Source: Siphonodentalium dalli (lineage: Eukaryota > Mollusca > Scaphopoda > Gadilida > Siphonodentaliidae). From it: 64,000 bases of DNA. Location of the stretch: assembly GCA_032622095.1 (NCBI GenBank), contig CP136067.1, forward strand, positions 61,824,893-61,888,892, given 5' to 3'. Of the stretch, positions 1 to 11,789 are shown piece by piece. The notes under the pieces were generated by a model. That model did no database searches and was not told the DNA's origin. It worked only from the letters and a program-made list of their open reading frames with translations. The position numbers and the translations under genes are program-made. Every line of letters begins with the position of its first letter. The stretch's first letter is position 1.

Positions 1-1356
1 ATGCAGTCGTTTTGCACAATAGTCTCTGTATAGACAACAAACACAGGCATGTTTTGACCAACGTGCTGTACATTAGTTGGAAAATAAAGCTTTGCTCATG
101 AAGCTAATGTTGTGGTCTTGTGATCGCAGGTGAACTGCATTTCCCAATCACACAAACATAAATGTAAAGCTTATTCTAGGATCTCAGGACTATATAGTGG
201 AAATGTCAGTCAATTTATTGATTAAGTACCCACACGTACAAGTTCTAGGGACGTGGCTAGAGGTTTCCTCAAATTTCCGGCCAACTGCACCCCCCCCCCC
301 ATTAAACCAACCATCAATCTCACAGGTTCGCAGAATTCCATTTGCACCCCCTTGGAAATATCCAACCTGACACACACTAAGATTGGAAAATTACCAACTT
401 TTACTGGTTTAAATAATCAAACAATGAGAACAATTCCAACAAATAGATGGTGTCAAATTAATGTCCAACTAATGTTGTGTCATGCATGAAATTTTCAACT
501 GCTGGAAATGTACCAAAGTTTAGTTTAAACATATTTATTTAAAATATTTGTCAAATTTAGATAACACATGATATATAACACATACATTTGTTTATACATA
601 CAATGGGATTGGAGGACAAGTGCTGACTCACTTAAGGGTACCCCCTCTCCCATATGCTATTACACTGAAAAAATAAATAATTAGTAATGGCAAAGCAACA
701 TGACTACCAATACAAGTTGAACATATATACAGATCACCGGTCACCCCCTCTCCCGAGTTAGTCATAAGTTTGTATACGTATTTATTTAAAATCGGGTTTG
801 TTTGTTGCGTTTGCTGGCTTGTGCGTATCATTATTTGGAACAGTTAGTCAAAAGAATCCTGATTTTCCTCATGTATGAATGACTGCACAGCTAAGCAAAT
901 TGTACCAAAGTTCGGGGGGGGGTCGAGACACCCCAACCAACCCCTGTCGTCACTTCCCTGTACAGCTGACAAGTTTCGTGTGTTCTTCACAACATCTTCG
1001 GAATTTGATTCAGGAGACCAAGAGCTGTTAGAAATGCTTGCCCTCATCAATAAACACACTTTAACTTGAAAAAAAGATGCGATTAAATCGGATTGGCAGC
1101 TAATTATGTGCCGTGTATATACACATAGAAGAAAAGCATGACTTTCACAACAAACATGAACTTTATAAATATAAGATACAAATGATACTTGTGTTAAATA
1201 CATGAGCCATGTTTGACGCTGGGAGAACATTAAACATAGTTTCGGAGACCACGTGGATTTCAAAATCTGACCTAGAATCGGGAATTAGCCCCGCCCCCGT
1301 AATCGGCTTCGGATTCAGAATCCGGATTCACACGAGATAACGACTCTGCGCATTCG
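1..1356. other. Intergenic DNA, no gene recognised
   Basis: I see no convincing gene here. Short open frames on both strands (for example 844-1263 on the minus strand) show no recognisable domain, overlap each other antisense, and cross homopolymer runs such as the C run near 290 and the G run near 915. They look like chance frames in AT-rich DNA. The stretch from about 248 to 520 resembles a dispersed repeat, described separately. Confidence 0.6.
248..520. repeat. Possible fragment of a CAGGGAC-ended repeat
   Basis: The sequence TAGGGACGTGGCTAGAGG near 248 resembles the terminal sequence CAGGGACATGGCTATAGATG read inward from the right end of the element at 35510-35961. A C run and a 'ttggaaat..ccaacctgacac' stretch follow, and similar wording occurs inside that element. 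A CAGGG start is common for hAT-type transposon ends, but no second terminus or target duplication was found here. This is a weak family assignment. Confidence 0.3.
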
Positions 1357-1428
1357 GCAAACTCCAGGCAGAATTATCTCCCATCGCTCCGCTGAGATAC
1401 CACTGCCATAATGACATTAATTTGTAAT
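1357..1428 (+). repeat. Dispersed 72-bp module (copy 1)
   Basis: A stretch starting GCAAACTCCAGGCAGA and ending TAATTTGTAA recurs nearly unchanged at 19548-19619 and 20778-20849, with only a few substitutions. It contains a GCTGAGATACCACTGCC core. It abuts the palindromic array that starts at about 1430, whereas the other two copies are followed by unrelated DNA. It is therefore an independent dispersed repeat or a transposon end, not part of that array. Confidence 0.6.
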
Positions 1429-1429
1429 A

Positions 1430-1870
1430 GGCCGTGGCTAAAGAACGGTATACCGCTCTTTAGTACCAAACGATAAAGAGCGGTATACCGCGCTTTAGCT
1501 ATATGGGCCTGATACGCTAATTAACGGTATACCGCTCTTTAGCGTTTGGTGCTAAAGAACGGTATACTGCTCTTTAGTGACAAACGCTAAAGAGCGGTAT
1601 ACCGTGCTTTAGCTATATGGGCCTGATACGCTAATGAACGGTATACCACTCTTTAGCGTTTGGTGCTAAAGAACGGTATACTGCTCTTTAGCCCTCGGTG
1701 CTAAAGAGCGGTCCAGGTTGGATGAGCGGCACGTGCGTTGCCAAGATATTTTGCGCATTGCGCCAACACATAACGTTATAATCCGTACCGCTCTTTAGCC
1801 CTCATCACTAAAGAGCGGTATACCGTTCTTTAGCCCTCAGTACTAAATAGCGGTATACCGTTCTTTAGCC
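1430..1870. repeat. Array of self-complementary GGTATACC repeats
   Basis: The stretch repeats the half-site CTAAAGAGCGGTA and its reverse complement over and over, so that many units read as a 26-bp near-perfect palindrome centred on GGTATACC. A larger unit of about 114 bp (spacer ATATGGGCCTGATACGCTAA) is present twice, at about 1492 and 1606. Sites vary by single bases (AAGAACGG, ATACTGC, ATACCACTC). A shorter relative with AGCTAAAGTACCGC lies at 11489-11540 and, inverted, at 15000-15065. No coding sequence is evident. Confidence 0.8.
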
Positions 1871-1903
1871 ACTTCGTTTGTAATAGTCTCGGTGGTGCTG
1901 GGG

Positions 1904-4900
1904 TGACCGTCGCACATCGGGGGAATTTATACGACCATCATTTTCTTATGGGAAAATTACTCTAGTTTTCGAATTCAGAGGGCGCCGAGCCGAAATAGGT
2001 GACAAAATATACATTTTCGCTATGTTTCATACGGTACCCTACCGAAAAATAGACACATTTCAGCGGTTTGACAGGCAATAGACAACCGGCTGACCGGGCA
2101 TCAACATGGGAAAGAATGAACACATATTTGCAATTTATGGGGCTAATGTTCACACTGTTTTTTGCTTTCGTTCGGATTTCGTGACGTCTTGGTAAAATAT
2201 GTAGCGTGACGCGTCAAAAATTCATGGCGATTCAGACAAAGTGTCGTGCGTCAACTCTGTGCGAATATAGTATATCTGTCGAATTCTTCCAAGTTATATA
2301 TTTTTGGAAATGGAAGGGTATTCCCTACAAAATGTTGTTCATATCTGTATTATATATCTCCAAATGGTAAACTAATCGACAAAAACTTAACCCTTACCCC
2401 AATTTCACAAATATCCACTTAAATGCATCAATGCAGGTTGTTTCCAATAAAACATCGATAATACACATTTATAGTGTTATACAGGGTAGAACCATCCGGG
2501 GACATGGAGAATGAATGATTTCTTTCAAATCCTAGATTAGGAAGGTAATAAAATCCAAGATGGCGTCCAAGATGGCCGCCAAGTTTTTTAGGTTACACAG
2601 GTGTAAATGTTTTCCATGGCCTCAGTGCTAACGTTTTAGCGTATACTATTGGCAATATAAACATTGGGTCCAAAATTTTCTTTAAATCGGAAAAATTGAC
2701 ACTTTGGGAAACTTTTTGCACACAAAAATCAGGTACGACAGGCAGGGAATTCGCCTTTAAATCTTGTGTTTTCCTAACTAGTGTCAGAACCGCATAAAAA
2801 AATACTGTCATATTTTAGACCACAACAAAAAATTCAAACTTCACTACAGAGGGCTAATTCCTGTGCCAATGGCTATTTTACCAGTGGGAAACCATAGGGA
2901 AGAGGTGTGATGATTTTTCTATGCAAAAAGCACACAAGGCTATTGACCAATCAGGGCCCAGTGTCTATTTTATTCTCTCCTATATATTCCTCCCGCATCC
3001 GCTAGAGGTCTCTCCGAACCTTATTTACACCAGTGTAACCTATATTGGCACTCTATACACAACGAGTGTGCACACCGGACTGGAAAATCGCAAGTGCTTT
3101 ATTGTAACTGATCTTTATTTCATAGGGGCTGTATCGTAATATGTATAAGTCAACTGGTTACGTAAAACCGATGATGGAGACCAAAATGGCCACCATAAAA
3201 CTCAAAAATGTTCCGATAAAATTACCGGCTTCTGAGTTTCAATATCATCTGCATGTTATGAGTTTTGTAGCTTATTCGTTCGTACATATATGTCTGTGGA
3301 TAATGTGATCCGAATCCGATAAAACTGTTGGCATTGAGAAAGTAAATGCTCATTTTTTCTTCTTCTCAAAATCGACATGCAATGCCAAATTGCCACTATG
3401 GGACTGTGTTTCAACCTGACATCCATTTTGTGGTATACAGGTCAACGTTCTGCTTGATGATGAAACTGCTGACTTTTATATTAGTACAATAAGAATGGAA
3501 GCTGCAATGCCGACTAAATATACATATTCAATCCTCAATAACCAATGTAGGTGTCCCATGGTAATGGCTCATTAGACCCGTTTACACACACCGTCAAACG
3601 ATGACAACAAATTTAGAATCATGATAAGTGCGGGTATGCATAGGTTGGACAACTTAGTTTATATATCTCGTTAATGTTGTCAATGCGTACTGTGGTCATT
3701 GGTTTTCACGTTCAGTGGAGTGATGTTCCATTGAAATAACCGAAACAAATCTCAAACAAACCTGACATAATAAGTATCTGTGTCGTTATATTCTCACAGC
3801 TGCTAGGGTCCCATCACTCGTGGATTTATGCTTATTTACTTAAGCAGTTCATTTGAGTATTTGCTTAGCAGTACTTAATTCTACGTTTGATATACTCGGT
3901 TGCATGTGTATTAATTATTTTATTGAATACACATTGACGACCAATAGTTTAATTATTGTCCTGCTAATGTACTATAGATCATGTATGTCTGAGTAGTGGC
4001 TGATGACTTCGGCGAGTTATATATATGCCTTCGCTTCCATATAATTGTATATGTTCTCGGCTGCCCAGGATTCACGTTGCTATCACAATATATTTAAACT
4101 CATTATATGCATTCAGTATTTAACTTTATACAAGGCATTGGTCGTTTGAAATAATATCAAGTTACTTGGAGCTCACCCCAAGCATGTTGCACAGAACCAA
4201 CTTTCAGCGTTTGATTGGAACAGTTAGAATATTATCAAAACTGACCCCTAATTTGTGAATGCTAATGCATTAAATGATAATGGTAAGTGTGAGGCATGGG
4301 TATTGATTGTGCTAAGTCCCATGAATTTTTGATGCACGAAAGTTGGTCTCACACTGTAGGTATCGCACGACTCTCCGTCACACGTACACAACTATGAGAA
4401 TCAAGTATAGTACCCGAATGGGATAAAACTATATCATCCAATTTATATATCAGTATGGAGCAATGTAGGTAATTATCCAAAGATGAAAAGTACAAGGATT
4501 AGAAAGCCACACAGTTAGAAGACGTGCTCAAAATGTCATATACTCAGTTGCTCAGGCATTAGAATGATGCTTATCATACTAAAGTTGTCCCTTTCGCTGA
4601 TGCTGATCCATTTCAACCAACGGGATGACAACTCGTTGGTCACATGTGACCAGCCATAGACGAGGAATTAGTTGGTCCACCCAGCGACTACCCGCACAAG
4701 AACACTCCGAGTACACAAAGCTTATCTGATCAAAATAGAGTATATCCGCTACAGGTGTATGCAATACATTCTCGAGAAATATACTAGCCGTGGAGTTCTT
4801 TTAACACAAACAATAAGTAGCAGCTCCTTCGCACGATCGCCAACTTTCTGCAATGGAACAACCTACTTATCTTATGTATGTCAAATATTCATGATTCTGT

Positions 4901-7852
4901 TAATTCTCCCCATGATACATTGTACGAAAAACATTTATATGTATCTGAATTCATCTCAGTAGACGACCCAGAAAACAATTGATTTTGAATCCTTATGTTT
5001 TTAATATTGGGGAATTTGAAGCCGTAATGGGTCGGTATTATTTGACACATGTTTTTGTCAAGTTATTGTCGTTGGATTGAATGTGTGACATATATAGACA
5101 ATCGCAGTCGGACATTTGATGGCTTTTGGATCTATTTGCTCATAATATAGATTCTTCGGCGACAGGTGGCAAGGCATATAGCTAAACTTACACATAGTAT
5201 ACCACCCATATGGAACTTCGAAAGTAGCAACACCCTTTGCTTCAAGCATATTAAATTAGTAATCTCTCTACTTTCTTATGTGTACACCTGATAGGAATTT
5301 AGATCGAGATACTTCATGAGTTGAAATATGGTACGTGTAAAATTACACACAATTAATGCAAACATGTCTTCCCTTTGAAAACCAGTTAAGTGTTACATTT
5401 AAAAAACCTATCTAGTCTCGACTAAGGTTATGCGATTAAAGTTAATTTGTATTCAAAATTGTCGATTCTAACTCACCACCTTATTAAATCGAAAAAAAAG
5501 AGTTATTTCTAATAATTTTACTTTAGTCCCAATATTAATAAAATTCGTCCTGTTTTCAATGATATATACCCATGCTATTTATAAATTACATGTGATAAAC
5601 AATTACGTGTTGGGAACAAGCACATATCCAGCAGCTGAAGAGTAACTTGATTGCATCATTTGATTGGTCAGGTCAATTGAATCCAACAATACTGTCACAG
5701 TGGACTAAGAAGCGTGCAATTGCAGCCCGCGCATGAATCACACCTTCTCGGCTTATCGTACTTGGTAGAAATTCCCGCGCACATGTGCCAACCAACTGTT
5801 TTACAGTGTTCCCCGAGTTGACAGCTAATGATTAAATTATGTTCATATAACACCCGCGTATCAACTTAATCGTGTCACCCGGCTGTGTAGATCCGCTAGA
5901 TGTATGTTACTCACTGCTGATAATTACTAGCATGGTGAAATCATGTTATCGGTGGTTAAATGCCTAACGAAATTGTCTACGAATGGGTAGGTAATTATGG
6001 TAGAAACTTATCATTTCTTCGTCTCTTGACGAAATGGATGAACATCATATCAACACGCTCAATAGATGTATTAATATATTGCGATAGCGACGTGAATCCT
6101 GAACTGCCGGTGTGAAATAAAATAATATGGAAGTGAGGGCACAAACCTGTGAATTAACTCGTCAACCACTGCTGAGACGCCCATGAATATAGTACGTTGG
6201 TGGGAAATTGATTTAAACTATCGGTTGCCACTGCGAATAGTTCATAAAATGAGTATTTGCAACGAACCTGTAACCTTCCATTGTTATCTAAATCCTCAGA
6301 GTTGAGAAGTACTAAACAAATGCGAATTAGAACTGCTTATGCAAACGCCCATTTCCGTGCGTGGTGGCACCCCGAGGAAATGTAGAAAAATATAATTTTA
6401 GTTCGGTCTAAATTGCTGGCGATTATTGTCCGTTATTACATTGGAACATCACTTCTTTGAACGTAGAAACCAACTACCATGGCATGCAATTGATAACATT
6501 GGCGGGGTAATGTGAACAAAGTTGCCCAACCTTTTCGTATAAACAACATATTCGCAATTATCGGGAATAGAGAGAGGTCCGTTATCTCCAGACGGTTTAT
6601 GTTTGCGGGTCTAATGTGCTACTAGCATGGAACAACTCCTTTAGTTATTGATAATTGAATATATAACTATTAGTGCACATATGCATGTTTTAATCGACAT
6701 TGTGGCTTCCATTATTGCTATACTAATATGTGGATGTTTGCAGTTGTAGAATCGTGTAGCAGAACATTGACATATATACCACCAAATGATTGGATGTCGG
6801 GTTGAAATTCGGTCCTATTTAAGCAATTTGACATTATATGATGTCGTTTATTTCGAGAAATTAATGAACAGTTACTATCTTAATGCTCCTAGTTTATTCA
6901 TAATCGGATCACGTTGGCCACAATGACATATATGTACGAACAAATAAGCTACAACAGTCATACAATGCGATTTTCTTGCAACTCAGAACTTGGTCGTTTT
7001 ATCGAAACAGTACTGTTTATTTTGGTCTCCATCATCGGTTGTACGTCGCCAGTTGTCTTATATGTATTAAGATACAGACTCCATCCAAGAAAATGCCATA
7101 TTATATAAAGCACTCGCGATGATCTAGCCCGGTTAGCATGCATATGTTGTATAGAGTGTCAATATACAAATTGGCGGCCATCTTGGACGCCATCTTGGAT
7201 TTGATTACCTTCCTAATCTAGGATTTGAACGATGTTTTACATTATCAGTGTCCCCGTACGATTCTAAACCATATGACAAGGTGAACTGTGCATTGTCAAT
7301 TTATTTGGTGGACACAAACTACATGGACGCATCTATGTGGTTATTTGTGAAATTAGGGGGAGGGTTAAGTTTTTGTCTATTATGTCAATACTTGGAGAGG
7401 TATAATGTAAGTATATAGGTAGTACCCTTCCATTTCCAAAAGTATATAAGTTGGAAGTATTTGGCAGATATATTATGTTTGTACAGAGTTGACACACGAC
7501 ACTTTATCTGAATGGCCATGCATTTTTGACGCGCCTCGTTACATTCTATACCATGAAGTCACCAAATCAGAACGAAAGCAGGAAAACGATGTTGAATCTG
7601 ATTAAGTGTCTACGTTTGTTCCATAATTTGCAAATATGTTCACAATCTTTCCGATTTTGATGCCCATTAGTTGGCTAATGCCTGTTAACCTCTGAAAATA
7701 TGTTATTTTTTAGGTAGGGTGCCCTATGAAACATAGTGAAAAGTTATATTTTGTCACCTATCTCGGCTCGGCGCCCTCTGAATTCGAAATCTAGAGTACT
7801 TTTCCCATAAGAAAATGATGGTCGCATAAATTCCCCCGATGTGCGACGGTCA
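1904..7852. mobile_element. Giant inverted-repeat (foldback) element, 5.9 kb
   Basis: The left end TGACCGTCGCACATCGGGGG at 1904 is matched by its exact reverse complement ending at 7852. The outermost ~690 bp (1904-2590 against 7165-7852) align well, including a shared 'AAGATGGCGTCCAAGATGGC' stretch. Beyond a 450-bp insertion in the left arm, recognisable but more diverged homology continues inward: 3050-3190 pairs with about 7015-7160, 3560-3580 with about 6605-6620, 3690-3740 with about 6465-6520, and 3990-4100 with about 6060-6160. About 2 kb of the left arm is thus mirrored, around a centre near 5075. The middle (about 4150-6000) shows no clear pairing and no recognisable protein. No target-site duplication is obvious. 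I read it as an old non-autonomous foldback DNA transposon. Confidence 0.75.
2591..3040. mobile_element. MITE with TA target duplication
   Basis: The 450-bp segment starts GGTTACACAGGTGTAAAT and ends with ATTTACACCAGTGTAACC, an 18-bp terminal inverted repeat with one mismatch. It is flanked by TA on both sides (2589-2590 and 3041-3042). It interrupts the left arm of the surrounding foldback element. The right arm lacks it and reads straight through (reverse complement TTTGTATATTGACACTC), so it acts as a natural empty site. TA duplication with short inverted repeats is typical of Tc1/mariner-type non-autonomous elements. No transposase is present. Confidence 0.85.
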
Positions 7853-8490
7853 TATTATTAGCCATAAATATAAATTATAATATAAAATATATTGGTTACA
7901 TGAAGGCACCGCCTCAGAATTCCGTTAAAACAACTAATCCTTCAAATTATTACAAAAAACTACGGCTTATTACTGCAGGTTTTTCATTCACCAAACCAGA
8001 AAGCTTCTAAATGCGGATAAAAAATTGGGTTCCCGCCATAAAATCTGCAAATGTGCATGGCCCAGCCATTGTTCATACCTAAACATCGAACGCAATTAAC
8101 GCAGTCATAATAGTCACATACTGCAACTATAAGACATCCATCGAATACACACCCCACGAAAACCCGAAATGTGTTGTCCTGCGAGATATCCCATCGCTAT
8201 AGCTCAATTTGACACGGCCAGATTAGCCTTTCTACAATATCCTAAAACAATAAAGCTTCTCAAATCATCGGCATAGTCAATAGAACTTTCACGAACTTGG
8301 ACATTCCAACTACAGCCTTTATCGGGCTCGGGGTCGCAGTACAACTTTAACGCGTCCCAAAATAACCGGAAAAAACAATTATCTATTTATAAAATCCCCA
8401 TAGGTCCACAGATTTCTAAAATTTGCCCAACAGTATACACAGGTGGCGTTAATGACCATATACACGTATGTCAATTGCCGATTGACACGT
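7853..8490. other. Non-coding, nothing recognised
   Basis: AT-rich DNA between the right end of the giant inverted-repeat element and the first GATATC array. I see no long open frame, RNA gene or repeat unit. Confidence 0.5.
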
Positions 8491-9225
8491 ACGTATGGGC
8501 AGTCAACAGCCAAATTAACATATACTCAAATATTTGGAGATATCTCCAAATATTTGAAGATATCTCTAAATATTTGGAAATATCTCTAAATGATTTGGAG
8601 ATATCTCTAAATATTTGAAGATATCTCTAATTATTTGGAGATATCTCTAAATATTTGGAGATATCTCTAAATATTTGGAGATATCTCTAAATATTTGGAG
8701 ATATCTCCAAATCATTTGAAGATATCTCTAAATCGGCACATATCCACAATTCGACTTTAAATTGCACTTATCTTTAAATGAATTATAGATGTCTCTAAAT
8801 GAATTGAAGATATCTCTAAATCATTTGAATATATCTCTAATTCATTTAATAATAAGTTCTTTTTGGACATATCTGTAATATAATACTTCTCCATAATTCG
8901 ATTTGGAGATATCTCCAAATAATTGGAGATATCTCTAAATAATAAGAGATATCTCCAAATGAATTAGAGATATATCCAAATGAATTAGAGATATCTCTAA
9001 ATATTCGGAGATATCTCTAAATCGACATATCCACAATTGGACATATATATCCGTAATTAAGTACTTCTCCATAATTCGATTTGAAGACATCTCTAATTCA
9101 TTTGAAGATATCTCAAAATAATTGGAGATATCTCTAAATAATTGGAGATATCTCCAAATGAATTAGAGATATCTCCCAATCGAATTAGTGATATCTCTAA
9201 ATCAACATATCCACAATTCAAATTT
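8491..9225. repeat. AGATATCT palindrome array (left copy)
   Basis: The stretch is dominated by the 8-mer palindrome AGATATCT, or close variants, separated by AAATATTTGG, AAATAATTGG or AAATGAATT spacers, giving a rough 18-25-bp periodicity. Its left flank (ACGTATGGGCAG, then GCCAAATTAACATATACTC) is repeated in inverse orientation at the far edge of the second array, ending at 23644. That makes the arrays candidate terminal repeats of one large element. Spacers vary in length and there is no fixed repeat/spacer architecture as in CRISPR. Confidence 0.8.
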
Positions 9226-9299
9226 GAATGAGAAGAATAGGGGGCTCGTTGCCTTCACATCTAAAAATAGAATCTTTGGGGTCTAAAATTGGTTGTACT

Positions 9300-9470
9300 A
9301 AAATATTCCCAAAATATCAAAACCCCAAAAAAAATTCAAAACTTCCAAAAATTATTTTTTCCAAAAAATTTCAAAATCCCAAAACTTCCAAAAAATTTTA
9401 AAACCCCAAAATTTCAAAAGAAAAAATTTCAAAACCCTCAAAATTATTTCTCCAAAAAAAGTGTAAATAA
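9300..9470 (+). repeat. Degenerate A-rich CCCCAAAA/TTTCCAAAA repeat
   Basis: Low-complexity DNA built from AAAACCCC, AAAACTTCC and AAATTTC words. It reads open in one frame as a Lys/Asn/Phe-rich peptide only because stop triplets are rare in that composition. The inverted-repeat partner lies at about 17070-17240. Confidence 0.6.
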
Positions 9471-10764
9471 AAAATTTATAACGAGTTTTCGGTTTCTGAG
9501 AATCTCGATATTAAAAAATGTCGAATGTTAAATTATTTGCGCGTAATATCTTTCGTTATTTTTTTTGTTCAAATATTTTTCATGAAATTATTAATCGATG
9601 TTTAGAAATAGCTTTATTGGACATTGTGACCATCGGTATGAGTGCATACATTCCAGTGTTTTATCGGACGCAGTTCATATAATTGTCATACCTGAAAATA
9701 GACACCATTACTTTTACATAAATAATAAAGAGCGTTTATTCTTTACACTCTCTCTATCCCAGATGAAGTTATTGAGTATATGACAGGTGTGTATTATCGT
9801 GAATTATTGGAAGTATTGAGATGTACTATCTTGAATCACGAGTGGACGAAAAGGGTAATGTGAAATTACAACCCCCAGAATGAATTGTCATATTCGATGG
9901 AACATATTATGTACACGTAATCACACACGCGACATTGGTGGTAACAATGTGTCTTTCACACCTTTGCTTTACCAAATGAATTATATTATTTCCCCGGTCA
10001 CAGTTATATGCCATTCAGAAAACATATCGATTTAATGTCTGAACAAACGGGTTAGTATCAATTAAGGTTGATAAACTGTGTCATTGTTAGCATTAACACG
10101 ATAATTAGTTATCCAAAACATGCATACATATTACGTCAGGTCGTGAGACACTCAATTATAGAAATTGCTTCGATGTCATTGTTATAACAACATTACGTAA
10201 TAACCACTTATCGCCCCACATTCATACTTACGCTTTGGACATTTTATCAGTTTATCACGTGATCACTAAATGTGGCAATCGGGTATCCTCCGATGCCTGC
10301 AATATATTATTTATAATAATTGGACTCATTGATCTCACGTGAATAATACTCTTAGTTGTTCCAATAAAATAGTTATCAAATTCGATCACCAATAGATTTG
10401 ACTGTGGAATGTAATGACCTTTAACTTATTTATCGATCTAAAGGGACACTCATTATGAATGAATGTTAACAATACAAGCGCACGAATGAAGAGCGTTGAA
10501 CATATACGAAATTACTACACGAATGAATTGAACCTTGAAATTTATATTTCACATCTTACCAACAACAGCTACAGACATAATCATAGTATTATACTGTCTT
10601 GCATGTACACACGCTATGACATCATTAAAGGTGGACAATCCACTCACGGTGTGACAACAGATACGGACATAGGCATAGTGTTATACAGTCTTCTATGTAC
10701 CCACGCTATGACACCATTAACGTACATTGGATGTTAGGTCTATGACTCTTGAGTATGCACCAAT

Positions 10765-11205
10765 CAATGAGCAAATGAGCAAAAAAATGAGCAAATGAGC
10801 AAAAAAATGAGCAAATGAGCAAGAAAATGAGCAAATGAGCAAGAAAATGAGCAAATGAGCAATAAAAATGAGCAAATGAGCAAAAAAATGAGCAAATGAG
10901 CAAGAAAATGAGCAAATGAGCAAGAAAATGAGCAAATGAGCAATAAAAATGAGCAAATGAGCAAGAAAATGAGCAAATGAGCAAGAAAATGAGCAAATGA
11001 GCAAGAAAATGAGCAAATGAGCATAAAAATGAGCAAATGAGCAAGAAAATGAGCAAATGAGCAAGAAAATTAGCAAATGAGCAATAAAAATGAGCAAATG
11101 AGCAAAAAAATGAGCAAATGAGCAAGAAAATGAGCAAATGAGCAAGAAAAATGAGCAAATGAGCAAATAAATGAGCAAATGAGCAATACAAATGAGCAAA
11201 TGAGC
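10765..11205 (-). repeat. 20-bp GAGCAAAT minisatellite (left arm)
   Basis: About twenty units of roughly 20-21 bp, consensus ATGAGCAAATGAGCAAGAAA with AAAAA and AATAAA variants. Each unit carries two GAGCAAAT half-units. The minus strand has no stop codons in any of three frames over most of the array, giving leucine/cysteine/phenylalanine-rich hypothetical peptides. This is a consequence of the unit sequence and not evidence of a gene. The partner array in the right arm differs in unit order, so the array has changed since the arms separated. Confidence 0.85.
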
Positions 11206-11585
11206 AAGTGATCATGTCGATAACAAAAAGCAGCATTTTATAGATCGAAAAGAAATTTTGTCAGAATATTGTCATCAACTCAATCAAGATCTCAACGAAA
11301 CACATTATTGACATCGATAACTATCATGGTGCATTGGCATTCATGGCCAGACAAATTTAATTCATGTGTCTACAATACAACCTACCTATCCAAATGTCAA
11401 TGCAATTATGAGTGATTTCAATATGAGTACTCTATTATATAGATATATGTAACCTGGTGACATGATGAAATCGATTGTGATACAAAGCTAAAGTACCGCC
11501 CCCATAGGGCAGATACATAGCTAAAGTACCGCTCATAGAGCAGAAGCTAAAATACCTCTCTAACGTTGTCTGAATCTACAGCCCC

Positions 11586-11708
11586 TTCATTATTATATCC
11601 GTGTTTGGTCAGTTTGACCATTTTCTTCATGATCATGTTATGTATGGGTGATGTTTTCATTCGATGCTGGTATTCTATTAATCGTTCGTAACTTTTGAGA
11701 AAGAGGAA
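11586..11708 (-). pseudogene. Truncated copy of the zinc-finger gene's C-terminal part
   Basis: About 41 codons match the C-terminal region of the 211-residue protein at 13631-14266. The shared words are FLKSYERLIEYQHR, KMVKLTKHGYNNE and MKKMV, with a few substitutions (R to E, L to M, A to M). The N-terminal zinc finger and acidic region are absent. Upstream the frame runs into a CAA/CAACAA tract. It ends in unrelated sequence, so it is a fragment and not a functional gene. The same fragment lies inverted in the other arm. Confidence 0.75.
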
Positions 11709-11789
11709 CAACAACAATAACAACAACAACAACAACAACCGCCGCCGTAGCGTGACGAGCAAAATGTGATGTTTACACACTTAAGCTCT

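Noticed and set aside
844-1263. 139-codon minus-strand frame as a gene
   Set aside because: No recognisable domain, antisense to another open frame, crosses a G/C homopolymer.
8491-9225. CRISPR-like array
   Set aside because: The repeated word is an 8-bp palindrome with irregular low-complexity spacers, in a eukaryotic genome, with no cas genes.
9300-9470. Telomere-like CCCCAAAA repeats
   Set aside because: The words are irregular, mixed with TTTCC and other variants, and present inverted in the second arm. Simple A-rich low complexity.
10706-11236. 176-codon Leu/Cys/Phe-rich frame, and overlapping 160- and 90-codon frames, as membrane proteins
   Set aside because: All three frames of the same strand are open because the 20-bp unit lacks stops in that orientation. 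Simple repeat, no gene signals.
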